Shown here: positions 1 through 7,678 of the stretch, in pieces
Numbering within the stretch: the stretch's first letter is position 1
How the letters are laid out: each line of letters starts with the position of its first letter
Source of the DNA: Clostridiaceae bacterium
GTDB taxonomy: Bacteria > Bacillota > Clostridia > Oscillospirales > Butyricicoccaceae
NCBI GenBank assembly: GCA_009911355.1
Contig: QXXE01000027.1
Location: 1 to 48,774, forward strand
Direction of reading: 5' to 3'
Length of the DNA stretch: 48,774 nt
Position numbers and translations under genes: made by a program
Notes under the pieces: model-generated
Databases searched by the model: none
What the model saw: only the letters and a program-made list of their open reading frames with translations
What the model was told of the DNA's origin: nothing

Positions 1-90
1 TCTAACAGCTTTGGCAACAATGCGGAAAAAGACACGGTTGGTTACCGTGCCTCTCACCGTAATTCTTATTGTAATAGAGGTAAGTCGTAA
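1..90 (+). CDS. Possible 3' end of a gene entering from the left edge
   Basis: Frame 1 is open from the first base to a TAA at 88-90 and would encode 29 residues rich in Asn, Arg and Ser, ending NSYCNRGKS. Such an N/R/S-rich tail vaguely recalls the C-terminal part of formylglycine-generating-enzyme-like proteins, but the fragment is too short to assign and could be a chance open frame. A ribosome binding site for the next ORF follows. Confidence 0.2.
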   Translation, partial: SNSFGNNAEKDTVGYRASHRNSYCNRGKS

Positions 91-121
91 AAAAACCGAA
101 TGATTGCCGGGGAATGAAAAG

Positions 122-448
122 ATGAGGACAGATTTTATTGATGATATTTATGATTATATGATAGGATTTTTGCGAGAGTCGGATGTTGATCCTGTCATTG
201 CAGAAAATGTTGTTTCAGAATTCGAGGAGGGCTCTTATTGTGACCGTTTATATGAAGAAATATATTTTGCACAGACCCGCTTAAGAGAGCGGCTGCGGAG
301 ATCTGGCGGAGATAAGGATGTATTGCTGATTATAAAACTTTTAGAGACGATGATGCGCTATATTTCAAGAAAAATGTATCAATATGGCGCAATGCAGCTA
401 AAGTCGACCGGTGAGAATATCACATGGTTTGGATTTCAGGATGAGTAA
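122..448 (+). CDS. Hypothetical acidic helical protein, 108 aa
   Basis: I do not recognise the family. The predicted protein is helical and acidic, with an N-terminal half dominated by Asp/Glu and a basic segment around residues 50-65 (RLRERLRRSGGDK), then a helix with MMRYISRKMYQYGAMQ. It has no membrane segment or metal motif. I chose ATG 122 over the TTG at 104 because a GGGG stretch at 109-112 lies 9 nt upstream of 122. It stands alone: a strong hairpin follows 14 nt after the stop, and the next gene has its own promoter. Confidence 0.55.
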   Translation: MRTDFIDDIYDYMIGFLRESDVDPVIAENVVSEFEEGSYCDRLYEEIYFAQTRLRERLRRSGGDKDVLLIIKLLETMMRYISRKMYQYGAMQLKSTGENITWFGFQDE

Positions 449-461
449 AAGAGGAAGGAAA

Positions 462-483
462 GGCCCGCCGTTTTCGGCGGGCC
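462..483. terminator. Hairpin terminator, probably bidirectional
   Basis: Perfect 9-bp stem (GGCCCGCCG / CGGCGGGCC) with a TTTT loop, 14 nt past the stop of the 122-448 gene. On the plus strand it is followed by TTCTAC. On the minus strand it is followed by TTTCCTTCCTC, so it also fits an end for minus-strand transcription from the 516-707 ORF. Confidence 0.7.
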
Positions 484-515
484 TTCTACTGCAAAGAAAA
501 GTTAAAAGAATAGCT

Positions 516-707
516 TTATGGGAATGGCGCGGAGAGCGGCGCGCGGTAAATTTCGGAAAGCAGCTTAATCTCATACGGGTAGATATGCCGCTGCCCGACC
601 TTGATTTTCGCAAGCGCGCCTGCGGGGTTGCGTAAAAGTTCACAATTTGGCGGTTGTTTGCAGACCTCATCCGTAGTAAAATGTATAAAGAGAGATTTTC
701 CGTTCAT
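516..707 (-). CDS. Small minus-strand ORF or gene remnant, 63 aa
   Basis: The frame from ATG at 707 to TAA at 516 reads MNGKSLFIHF... and ends with a segment (IYPYEIKLLSEIYRAP) whose codons look like those of neighbouring genes, with mostly G/C at third positions. No GGAGG-type ribosome site precedes the ATG on the minus strand. The 462-483 hairpin has a T-rich tract on this strand 33 nt after the stop. It could be the 3' remnant of a decayed gene, a real small gene with a weak start, or chance. Product unknown. Confidence 0.25.
   Translation of the reverse strand: MNGKSLFIHFTTDEVCKQPPNCELLRNPAGALAKIKVGQRHIYPYEIKLLSEIYRAPLSAPFP
654..682 (+). promoter_or_regulatory. Sigma-A-like promoter for the amidase operon
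   Basis: TTGTTT at 654-659, a 17-bp spacer and TAAAAT at 677-682. It places the transcript start near 689, so the long in-frame extension beginning at 654 cannot be the true start of the amidase. Confidence 0.5.
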
Positions 708-734
708 AAGATGAAAAAAAGGAGACGGATAGCA

Positions 735-1544
735 TTGAAATTGATGGGGTTTTATTCTGGGAGTCAGAAAAAAAGTGGTGGGAAGTCTAAAAAACGCCGG
801 ACGCGCAACCTTCGGGTGCTTTTGGTCGCTGTGCTGGCGGTTTTCCTGCTCGCCGTAATCGTTTGGGCGGTTTGGTCGGCTGTGAGCTGGTGGAAATCGC
901 GTGTGACCGACCCGGTTGAGCTGGAATATATAGGCGATATCCCGATTTATGAGCAGTACATCCCGTTGGACAGCCCTGCCAGGCCAGGGAACAAACGGCT
1001 CGTTGAATGGGTAGTGATCCATGAAACCGACAATTTCCGCGCAGGCGCGGGCGCGGAAGCGCATGCCGACTTCCTGTCAGGGCTCGGGGAGGGCGACGAC
1101 CCGCGCTCGTGGCATTATACCGTTGACGACCATCAGATTTATCATCATCTTCCGGATGATGAAGCTGCCTATCACGCGTCCGATAAGCTGAATCCCCACG
1201 GCGGGAACCTGAACGGTATTGGGATAGAAATGTGCGTCAATGAGGATGGGAATTATGAAGAAACGCTTGAAAACACCGTTCAGCTGACCGCAAAGCTGAT
1301 GCTGGAATACAATCTTCGCAAGAATGATATCCAGACCCATCAGCATTTTTCGCCGTCCGGGAAAATCTGCCCCGCGCGGCTGCTGGATGAAGGGCGTTGG
1401 GATGAATTCATTGACCGGGTCGAAGAAGCCCGCAAGGAAATGCGCGAGGCCGAACGCGAAGCGGCCCGCCGTGCGCAGGAGCGGGAAGACAGCATTTTGC
1501 CTGGCTTTTTGTACGATTTGCTTCATAAAGAGGAGGAAAAGTGA
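735..1544 (+). CDS. Membrane-anchored N-acetylmuramoyl-L-alanine amidase (Amidase_2)
   Basis: Predicted 269-aa peptidoglycan amidase, which cleaves between MurNAc and the peptide stem outside the membrane. A basic N-terminus (about 11-25) precedes one membrane segment (about 26-48). The Amidase_2/PGRP fold follows, with zinc ligand candidates H96 (in VVIHETDN), H204 and C212 (THQHFSPSGKICP); the 8-residue H-to-C spacing matches T7 lysozyme. The tail (about 230-260) is a charged Arg/Glu helix. I chose TTG 735 because AGGAG at 720-724 lies 10 nt upstream; ATG 744 is the alternative. The stop overlaps the next gene's leader by a few bases, so it is co-transcribed with the two DUF1963 genes. Family assignment is firm; the physiological role (growth, spore or antagonism) is inference. 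Confidence 0.88.
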   Translation: MKLMGFYSGSQKKSGGKSKKRRTRNLRVLLVAVLAVFLLAVIVWAVWSAVSWWKSRVTDPVELEYIGDIPIYEQYIPLDSPARPGNKRLVEWVVIHETDNFRAGAGAEAHADFLSGLGEGDDPRSWHYTVDDHQIYHHLPDDEAAYHASDKLNPHGGNLNGIGIEMCVNEDGNYEETLENTVQLTAKLMLEYNLRKNDIQTHQHFSPSGKICPARLLDEGRWDEFIDRVEEARKEMREAEREAARRAQEREDSILPGFLYDLLHKEEEK

Positions 1545-1545
1545 C

Positions 1546-2919
1546 ATGGAGGTGCGCAAGCTTGACTGCCGGCTGCTGGGGGCGATTCAAAACTCGGTTG
1601 GGTTCCCTAATGTGCCCTATGACTTGAGAAAAGTGCGGGTTCTGGATAATTTTACCGCAATTTCTGACCTTTGGACGAATACAGTACATCCCCGGGACTG
1701 GATGGAAACGGTTGAAGGGGAATTCAGCCTGATTGCCGAAATGCCAAATCTGCACACGCTGCTGTTCCCGAAGGGGCGCATACCGGGCGGCTGCTTCTGC
1801 ATAAATGATTTTTCTTTCCTGAAAAAGTGCCTGAAGCTGAAACAGTTGGATGTCAGCGGCACGAATTTTACCGATTGTTCGCTGCTTACAGGTCTCCCGG
1901 CGCTGCGGATTGCGCGCCTGCCGCACCGCAGCCAGCTTACCAATCTCGAAGCGCTGGATGGGCTGGCAAAGGTAAAAATCAGCTTTTTGGACAAGCCTAT
2001 AGGGCAGCCTGCGCAGCCGGTTGTGCCCGTTCAGGTAGAGCCTGTGCCCGCGCCTGAGCCGCGCCAGCTTGGGGAATCGCTTCAAAAGCTGGCGGACGAG
2101 CTGCGCGCCCGGACAGGGGTTCCGGCGTACCGGCTGTACATTGAAGCAGATCGTAAACCTGATATTTTTGATAGTAAATTTGGTGGCCTGCCTTATTGGG
2201 ATTTGTCCAAGGATTACCCGCAGGATATCACCGGCCAGCCGATGCAGCTGCTGGCACAGCTGAACCTTTCGTCGCTCAGGGTTGGAAAACCGTATCCGGA
2301 AACCGGTATGCTGCAATTTTTTATCCCGCAGGAGGATGAAATGTTTGGGTGCCGGTTTGAGCAGATCGGTCAGGGGGATTTGCGCATTGTGTACCATCCG
2401 GAGATTGACGGCAGCGTGACCCGTGAAGCGGTGCTGGCATTGGGGGCGCCGGAGAAGCCTTGCGGCCAGTCGCCGGTTTTCGTGGAGCGTGCCGTCCGTG
2501 TTGAGCCGCAGCTAAGCTGCATCAACGACCGTGCGTTCTCAATTGAAGAGGTATTTCGCGACGCGGTCAAGACCGTGACTGGCGAGGATATCACGGGGCG
2601 GTATTCCTATGACTATCTTGATGAGGACGAGTATAACGACCTGTTTGAAACCCTTTCGGACGGTTCTGACGGCGCAATGAACGGTGGGCACTGGCTGCTT
2701 GGCTGGCCTTCCTTCACACAGGAAGATCCGCGCGAACCGGGCGGCCCGCTGGAAGAATTTGATACGCTGCTTCTGCAAATTGACTCGGTTTACAACGAGG
2801 AAGAGCGGGAATATGACGTACTCTGGGGGGACTGTGGGGTCGCAAATTTCTTCATCCGGCGTGAAGATCTCGAAAACTGCGATTTCAGCCGTGTGCTTTA
2901 TAATTGGGACTGCTGCTGA
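1546..2919 (+). CDS. DUF1963 (YwqG-like) protein with N-terminal leucine-rich-like segment, copy 1
   Basis: Predicted 457 aa. The first third has leucine-rich-repeat-like phrasing (LKLKQLDVSGTNFTDC, then LLTGLPALRIARLP). The rest matches the YwqG/DUF1963 fold by its usual phrases: SKFGGLPYWD, LLAQLNLS, GMLQFFIP and LLQIDS, and a C-terminal GVANFFI followed by WDCC at the very end. DUF1963 has no established biochemical activity; the B. subtilis relative ywqG lies next to a toxin-immunity region, which only hints at a role. ATG 1546 is preceded by AGGAGG at 1531-1536 and lies 1 nt after the amidase stop. Copy 2 follows 12 nt later. No signal peptide is seen, so it is probably cytoplasmic. Confidence 0.8.
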   Translation: MEVRKLDCRLLGAIQNSVGFPNVPYDLRKVRVLDNFTAISDLWTNTVHPRDWMETVEGEFSLIAEMPNLHTLLFPKGRIPGGCFCINDFSFLKKCLKLKQLDVSGTNFTDCSLLTGLPALRIARLPHRSQLTNLEALDGLAKVKISFLDKPIGQPAQPVVPVQVEPVPAPEPRQLGESLQKLADELRARTGVPAYRLYIEADRKPDIFDSKFGGLPYWDLSKDYPQDITGQPMQLLAQLNLSSLRVGKPYPETGMLQFFIPQEDEMFGCRFEQIGQGDLRIVYHPEIDGSVTREAVLALGAPEKPCGQSPVFVERAVRVEPQLSCINDRAFSIEEVFRDAVKTVTGEDITGRYSYDYLDEDEYNDLFETLSDGSDGAMNGGHWLLGWPSFTQEDPREPGGPLEEFDTLLLQIDSVYNEEEREYDVLWGDCGVANFFIRREDLENCDFSRVLYNWDCC

Positions 2920-2931
2920 GGAGGGGAGCGC

Positions 2932-4395
2932 GTGGAAACGAAATACATTGACCATTTTCTGCTGGGCGCGGTGCGCGACGCTGTTGGGATACCGACGGTC
3001 CTGTACGATCTGAAACGAGTGAAAAAGCTGGTTAAATTTGACCGTCCGGTCGACCCCTACTATATCAATGTTGCAAGCTGGCTGAAAACGAAGCCGGGCG
3101 CGTTTGAGCTGCTTGGCGAGATGCCGAACCTGCACACGCTGCTCATTTCTTCGACGACCCGGGTATATGGGCAAATTTACATAAACGATTTTTCGTTCCT
3201 GAAAAACTGCAAAAAGCTGAAAAAACTCGATTTAAGCGCAACCAATTTTACTGATTGCAGATTGCTTTTGGATTTGCCTGCGCTGCAAAGCGCTGTTCTG
3301 CCGCCGCTTTCGCAGCTGATCCATACCGAAGTGATCAACTGTACCGATGTGATCAGCCGCGCAGAACTGGCCGGCAAAGTGCGCATCATTGCCGAGCGTC
3401 CAGTGAAAGCGGAAATTGTGAAGCCGGTCGAGAAGAAATGGGAAAAATTCCTGCCATCGGAGCCGTCTGCGCAGCCTGCGGCCCTCCCGGAGGAAGCCAA
3501 GCGCGCCCCAACGGGGAGCCCAAAGGCAAGCGCGGCGCAGGAGCCCTTGCAGCAGGCGAAGGGCAAGGAGGCAAGCGAAATGATAAAAAAATTGGTCGAG
3601 CTTTTCAAGGAACGCACCGCGCAGGACGCGTATTCGCTGACCATCCAGCCGGATGTGCAGCCCGACCTTTGCGGCAGCAAGCTCAGCGGCCTGCCTTACT
3701 GGGATTTGTCGAAGCCGGTCCCGGTGGATGGGGAAGGGAAGCCGATGCTCCTGTTGGCGCAGATCAATTTTGACCGCGCGGGAACCGCTGCGCCGCTGCC
3801 GACGCATGGGATGCTGCAATTTTTTATCCGCTCGGATGATGATGTTTTCGGTGCATGTTTTGATGGCGAGGACGAGGATAAAAATTTTCGCGTGATCTAT
3901 CATGGAACGGTCGACGAAAGCGTAACGCGCGAACAGGTTGCGGCGCTGGGCTTCCTGGACGGCACGGGGGAAGAGAAAATTTATACGCCAGTCTACCGGG
4001 AGCTTGCGGTAAAGGTTGAAAAGGCGGTCAGCTATATGACGCTCGCTGACGAGCAGGCCGAACCGCTCCTAAAAGAGCTGGCGCGTTCGCTTGGCGTGGA
4101 ATTTGGCGGCAAAACGTCATATGATGCGCTGAATAAGGAAGACCGGGATTACTTGTGGGACAATATACCCGGAGGGAAGCATTGGATGCTGGGGCATCCG
4201 TACTTTACGCAGTACGACCCGCGTGATCCGGGCGGCCCCTATGATACGCTGCTGCTGCAAATCGATACGGACGGGGAAGGCCGGGACGACTATGTGATGT
4301 GGGGCGACGCGGGGGTTGGGAACTTCTTCATCAACCGCGAAAAGCTGGAGCAGCTGGATTTCAGCGATGTGATGTACACATGGGATTGCTGCTGA
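2932..4395 (+). CDS. DUF1963 (YwqG-like) protein, tandem paralogue, copy 2
   Basis: Predicted 487 aa, colinear with the preceding gene: same N-terminal leucine-rich-like block (LKKLDLSATNFTDC), same DUF1963 core (SKLSGLPYWDLS, LLAQINFD, GMLQFFI, LLQIDTD, GVGNFFIN) and the same terminal WDCC. It differs by a longer Ala/Pro/Glu/Lys-rich linker (about residues 165-215) between the two parts. Start is GTG 2932 after GAGGGGAG; no better ATG exists. The duplication kept both cores intact, which suggests both copies function. The N-terminal segments and linkers have diverged more than the cores. Function unknown. Confidence 0.8.
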   Translation: METKYIDHFLLGAVRDAVGIPTVLYDLKRVKKLVKFDRPVDPYYINVASWLKTKPGAFELLGEMPNLHTLLISSTTRVYGQIYINDFSFLKNCKKLKKLDLSATNFTDCRLLLDLPALQSAVLPPLSQLIHTEVINCTDVISRAELAGKVRIIAERPVKAEIVKPVEKKWEKFLPSEPSAQPAALPEEAKRAPTGSPKASAAQEPLQQAKGKEASEMIKKLVELFKERTAQDAYSLTIQPDVQPDLCGSKLSGLPYWDLSKPVPVDGEGKPMLLLAQINFDRAGTAAPLPTHGMLQFFIRSDDDVFGACFDGEDEDKNFRVIYHGTVDESVTREQVAALGFLDGTGEEKIYTPVYRELAVKVEKAVSYMTLADEQAEPLLKELARSLGVEFGGKTSYDALNKEDRDYLWDNIPGGKHWMLGHPYFTQYDPRDPGGPYDTLLLQIDTDGEGRDDYVMWGDAGVGNFFINREKLEQLDFSDVMYTWDCC

Positions 4396-4418
4396 ATGAA
4401 AAAAATTGCAAAAAAAGC

Positions 4419-4446
4419 TTTCCTTTTTCAAAAAAGCTGGTATAAT
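4419..4446 (+). promoter_or_regulatory. Extended -10 promoter for aroF
   Basis: TGGTATAAT at 4438-4446 is a perfect extended -10. The -35 region (TTTCCT, 4419-4424) is poor, as is usual for extended -10 promoters. The ribosome site AAAGGAG is at 4478-4484. Confidence 0.65.
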
Positions 4447-4496
4447 GGATAGCGGTAAAAAATATTTTTTCACGCTAAAGGAGTAAACCGCGAACC

Positions 4497-5519
4497 ATGA
4501 TTGTTGTTATCAAGCAAAACGTTTCCAAAGAGCAGGTAGAACGCCTGGTACACCGCATTGAGGATATGGGGCTGGCGATCCACCGCTCGGACGGCGCTTC
4601 CACGACCATTTTAGGGCTGATGGGGGACACCTCCCGTGTGGATGAACGGACCCTTCTGGCATATGACGCGGTAGAATATGTGCGCCGCGTGACCGAGCCT
4701 TACAAGGCGGTCAACCGCAAAATGCACCCGGACGATACGATCCTTGAAGTCGCGGGGCGCAAGATCGGCGCAGGGTATTTCAACGTGTTTGCAGGCCCTT
4801 GCTCGGTGGAAAGCGAAGACCAGATTTTAATGGTTGCAGAAGCGGTCAAAAAAGCGGGCGCGTCGTTCCTGCGGGGCGGGGCGTTTAAGCCGCGCACTTC
4901 GCCGTACTCGTTCCAGGGCATGGAGGCCGAGGGGCTCAGGCTGCTGCTGGAAGCGAAGCGCCAGACCGGCCTGCCGATCGTGACCGAGATCATGAGCGAA
5001 AAGCACCTTGACCTGTTCGCCGATGTTGACATTATCCAGCTGGGCGCGCGGAACATGCAGAATTTTATGCTGTTAAAAGAGCTTGGACGCAGCAAAAAGC
5101 CGGTTTTGATGAAACGCGGCTTGTCTGCGACGATGGAAGAATTCCTGATGGCAGCGGAGTATATTTATGCGGGCGGCAACGACCAGGTAATCCTGTGCGA
5201 GCGCGGTATCCGCACCTTTGAGCCGATGATCCGCAATAATCTGGACGTTTCGGCGGTGCCGCTGGTGAAGAAGCACTCGCATCTGCCGATTATGATTGAT
5301 CCAAGCCATGCGGCAGGGCGGCGGGATATGGTTGCGCCGCTGTCGCGGGCGGCGATTGCGATCGGTGCGGACGGCCTGATGATCGAGGTGCACAACAACC
5401 CGAAATGCGCGCTGTGCGACGGTGCGCAGTCGCTGGACATGGAGCAGTTTGCGGCGACAATGGAGGATGTCAAAAAGCGCGTTGCATTTGAAGGGCGCGA
5501 ACTCCAAACGGCGCTGTAA
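4497..5519 (+). CDS. aroF: 3-deoxy-7-phosphoheptulonate synthase (DAHP synthase, type I beta)
   Basis: Catalyses condensation of phosphoenolpyruvate and erythrose 4-phosphate, the first step of the shikimate pathway. The 340-aa protein has an N-terminal ferredoxin-like regulatory domain (about 1-70) and then the TIM barrel: FAGPCSVES, RGGAFKPRTSPYSFQG, TEIMSEKH, IQLGARNMQN, KRGLSATMEE, CERGIRTFE and PIMIDPSHAAG, all hallmarks of the Thermotoga/Bacillus-type enzyme. Length is usual for this type. No other aro gene is adjacent and the gene has its own promoter and terminator, so it is monocistronic. The N-terminal domain usually mediates aromatic amino acid feedback; that is family knowledge, not shown here. 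Confidence 0.95.
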   Translation: MIVVIKQNVSKEQVERLVHRIEDMGLAIHRSDGASTTILGLMGDTSRVDERTLLAYDAVEYVRRVTEPYKAVNRKMHPDDTILEVAGRKIGAGYFNVFAGPCSVESEDQILMVAEAVKKAGASFLRGGAFKPRTSPYSFQGMEAEGLRLLLEAKRQTGLPIVTEIMSEKHLDLFADVDIIQLGARNMQNFMLLKELGRSKKPVLMKRGLSATMEEFLMAAEYIYAGGNDQVILCERGIRTFEPMIRNNLDVSAVPLVKKHSHLPIMIDPSHAAGRRDMVAPLSRAAIAIGADGLMIEVHNNPKCALCDGAQSLDMEQFAATMEDVKKRVAFEGRELQTAL

Positions 5520-5543
5520 GATACAGACCCAAGTCAATACACA

Positions 5544-5571
5544 AAAAAACGTGCCAATGGCACGTTTTTTT
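5544..5571. terminator. Bidirectional terminator between aroF and nagA
   Basis: CGTGCC / GGCACG stem flanked by an A-run on the left and a T-run (5565-5571) on the right. It serves aroF on the plus strand and nagA on the minus strand. Confidence 0.85.
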
Positions 5572-5607
5572 ACGCTTTGGAATGAAAATACAACAAGATT
5601 CCATTGA

Positions 5608-6717
5608 TTAAATGCGCTTCCCGCGCAGGAAAATGCTTTTTACCTCGAGCGATTCATCCAGAAGGAGCAGGTTTGCAGTTTTCCCAGGCTCGATGCTGCC
5701 GAACCGGTCATACAGGCCGAGCGCTTTTGCCGGGTTGGTGCTTGCGGCTTTGACCGCCGAACCGAGAGGTACGCCCATTTTCCGCACAGCAGTACGCATA
5801 CAATCAAGAAGGTTGGTTGCAGAGCCCGCAATTGTCCCATCGGCAAGTGTTGCAAGGTTGCCGCTTACATGCACAGCCTGCCCGCCGAGGGAATACTCAC
5901 CGTCAGGCATACCAGTCGCCATCATGCTGTCGCTGATGAGGATGATACGATGGTCGCCAAACGCGCGGAAGGTAAGCCGCACCGCTGCGGGATGGACGTG
6001 AACGCCATCGGCAATGAGCTCTACCGATTCGGCAAAGTCGCATGCCGCGCCAATCAGCCCAGGGGCGCGGTGCGAATAGGGCTGCATGGCATTATACAGA
6101 TGGGTAACCTGTTTTGCACCGGCTTCAAACGCAGCCTTTGCGGTATCATAATCGGATGCAGTATGCGCGAGGGAAACACGAACCTCTCCTGCAAGCGACT
6201 GGATGCAGTCCAGCCCGCCTTCCACTTCGGGGGCGATGTCGCACAGCTTGAAGAGCCCGCCCGCGCGCTGTTGCAGGCGGCGGAACATTTCCGCATCGGG
6301 CGCGTGGAGGTATGCGGCATTCTGCGCGCCCTTCTTAGCGGCGGCAATAAAGGGGCCTTCCATATTGATGCCTACAAGCTCGGCGCCGTCTTCCTCTGTG
6401 TGGTAGGCTGCTGCGGCGTCCGCAATCTGGCCAATCTTGTCTTCGGGATAGGTCATGGTAGCGGGGCAGATGGCGCCAACCCCTACGGAAGCCTCATATT
6501 TTGCGATTGCAGAAATTGCTTCCTGGGAGCCGTCGCAGAAGTCGTAACCAACGCAGCCGTGGAAATGCAGGTCGACCAGGCCCGGGATTGCAAATAACCC
6601 GTCCGCATCAACCGTTTCCCCCGCCGACGATTTTACAAATTTACCGTCCGCAAGGAAAATATCGGTAACGCGGAAGGTACCGTCGGGCTGGAAAGCATTG
6701 GCATTTCGGATGACCAT
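5608..6717 (-). CDS. nagA: N-acetylglucosamine-6-phosphate deacetylase
   Basis: Hydrolyses GlcNAc-6-phosphate to glucosamine-6-phosphate and acetate in the cytoplasm. The 369-aa sequence shows the amidohydrolase metal motif HFHG (H51, H53), NMEGPFI, VTHLYNAM, DGVHVHP and ILISDSM, and the usual GSIEPGKTANLLLLD near the end. It begins 4 nt after the nagB stop and is the last gene of the minus-strand GlcNAc operon. NagB converts its product to fructose-6-phosphate. Confidence 0.95.
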   Translation of the reverse strand: MVIRNANAFQPDGTFRVTDIFLADGKFVKSSAGETVDADGLFAIPGLVDLHFHGCVGYDFCDGSQEAISAIAKYEASVGVGAICPATMTYPEDKIGQIADAAAAYHTEEDGAELVGINMEGPFIAAAKKGAQNAAYLHAPDAEMFRRLQQRAGGLFKLCDIAPEVEGGLDCIQSLAGEVRVSLAHTASDYDTAKAAFEAGAKQVTHLYNAMQPYSHRAPGLIGAACDFAESVELIADGVHVHPAAVRLTFRAFGDHRIILISDSMMATGMPDGEYSLGGQAVHVSGNLATLADGTIAGSATNLLDCMRTAVRKMGVPLGSAVKAASTNPAKALGLYDRFGSIEPGKTANLLLLDESLEVKSIFLRGKRI

Positions 6718-6721
6718 AAGA

Positions 6722-7456
6722 TCACCTCAGCCCGCACAGGCTCAAGGCAGCTTCGTCCGCAATGACAACCACGTCAGGATGCAGCTGCAAAATTGACGCG
6801 GGAACCTGCGGGGTAATGGGGCCGAAAAAGCCATTTTTAACCGCTTCCGCCTTGTCTTCGCCCGAAATAATGATTAAGATGCGGCGGGCAAGCATGATGG
6901 TCTGGATGCCCATCGAAAGCGCCTGACGCGGTACGTCATCAGCGGAAGCGAAAAAGCGCTTGTTCGCTTCGATCGTGCTTTCAGTCAGGTTGACACAGTG
7001 GGTCCCTTTGGCGAAGCAGTCGGCAGGCTCGTTGAAACCGATATGCCCGTTGCGCCCGCAGCCAAGCAGCTGAAGGTCTACGCCGCCAAGGCTGCGTACA
7101 ACGCCGTCATAACGTGCGCATTCCGCGTCCGGGTCGGCTGCCATGCCATCGGGCAGGTTGATATTTTCGGGCTTGATGTTGACATGATCGAAAAAGTGGC
7201 TGTGCATGAAGTAGTCATAGCTCTGCGGGTCGCTCTTGGGCAGGCCGCGGTACTCATCAAGGTTGACGGTTTTGACCTCAGAAAAATCAATATCGCCTTT
7301 TTTATACCATTCAATCAGCTGCTTATACGTGCCCTCGGGGGAGGAACCCGTCGCAAGGCCCAGCACGCAGTCAGGCTTCAAAATGACCTGTGCGGAAATG
7401 ATGTTGGCAGCTTTGCGGCTGAGGTCGTTGTAATCTTTCGCCTGGATGATTTTCAT
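6722..7456 (-). CDS. nagB: Glucosamine-6-phosphate deaminase
   Basis: Converts glucosamine-6-phosphate to fructose-6-phosphate and ammonia, the entry to glycolysis. The 244-aa length is typical of the short Firmicute NagB. Motifs seen are GLATGSSPEGTY (phosphate loop), NLDEYRGL (catalytic Asp), LLGCGRNGHIGFNEP (catalytic His/Glu region) and ALSMGIQTIM. The start ATG follows an AGGAG-type site. It is separated from the upstream PTS gene by about 220 nt holding a hairpin terminator and an intergenic repeat, so some readthrough or a separate promoter is needed. Confidence 0.95.
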   Translation of the reverse strand: MKIIQAKDYNDLSRKAANIISAQVILKPDCVLGLATGSSPEGTYKQLIEWYKKGDIDFSEVKTVNLDEYRGLPKSDPQSYDYFMHSHFFDHVNIKPENINLPDGMAADPDAECARYDGVVRSLGGVDLQLLGCGRNGHIGFNEPADCFAKGTHCVNLTESTIEANKRFFASADDVPRQALSMGIQTIMLARRILIIISGEDKAEAVKNGFFGPITPQVPASILQLHPDVVVIADEAALSLCGLR

Positions 7457-7505
7457 AAAAACATAGCTCCTTTGCCTAATTTAGATTTCCGGAAGACATC
7501 AGCGG

Positions 7506-7625
7506 ACCCCCGTCCCGCCCGCAGGCGGAGAAAGGGATTCCAAAGGGGCTAGCCCCTTTGGCGCTGTCCGCGCAGGACGCTTCCCCGGCGAGGGGCGCGC
7601 CCGCAGGCGCGGAGCCCCCCGTTGG
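7506..7625 (+). repeat. GC-rich dispersed intergenic repeat, copy A
   Basis: Shares a core with copies C and D: CGCCCGCAGGCGG, then AAGGGA, then a long palindromic hairpin. Here the hairpin (7540-7561) is a perfect 11-bp stem of the form CCAAAGGGGCT / AGCCCCTTTGG. It lies between the PTS gene and nagB inside the GlcNAc operon. Confidence 0.75.
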
Positions 7626-7653
7626 GAAAAGGGGCGGATAAGCGATCCGCCCC
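7624..7653 (-). terminator. Terminator after the EIICB gene
   Basis: A 9-bp perfect stem (GGGGCGGAT / ATCCGCCCC, 7631-7653) is followed on the minus strand by TTTTCCC. It lies 25 nt after the EIICB stop and could reduce transcription into nagB-nagA. Confidence 0.65.
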
Positions 7654-7678
7654 AGGATGTCCATGCCCGCAAGCGGGA

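Noticed and set aside
654..734. N-terminal extension of the amidase frame from TTG 654
   Set aside because: A promoter (TTGTTT-N17-TAAAAT) lies in it and AGGAG points to 735.
7476..7664. Minus-strand ORF in the repeat between PTS and nagB
   Set aside because: It lies inside the dispersed repeat and terminator; similar peptide phrases arise from the other repeat copies.
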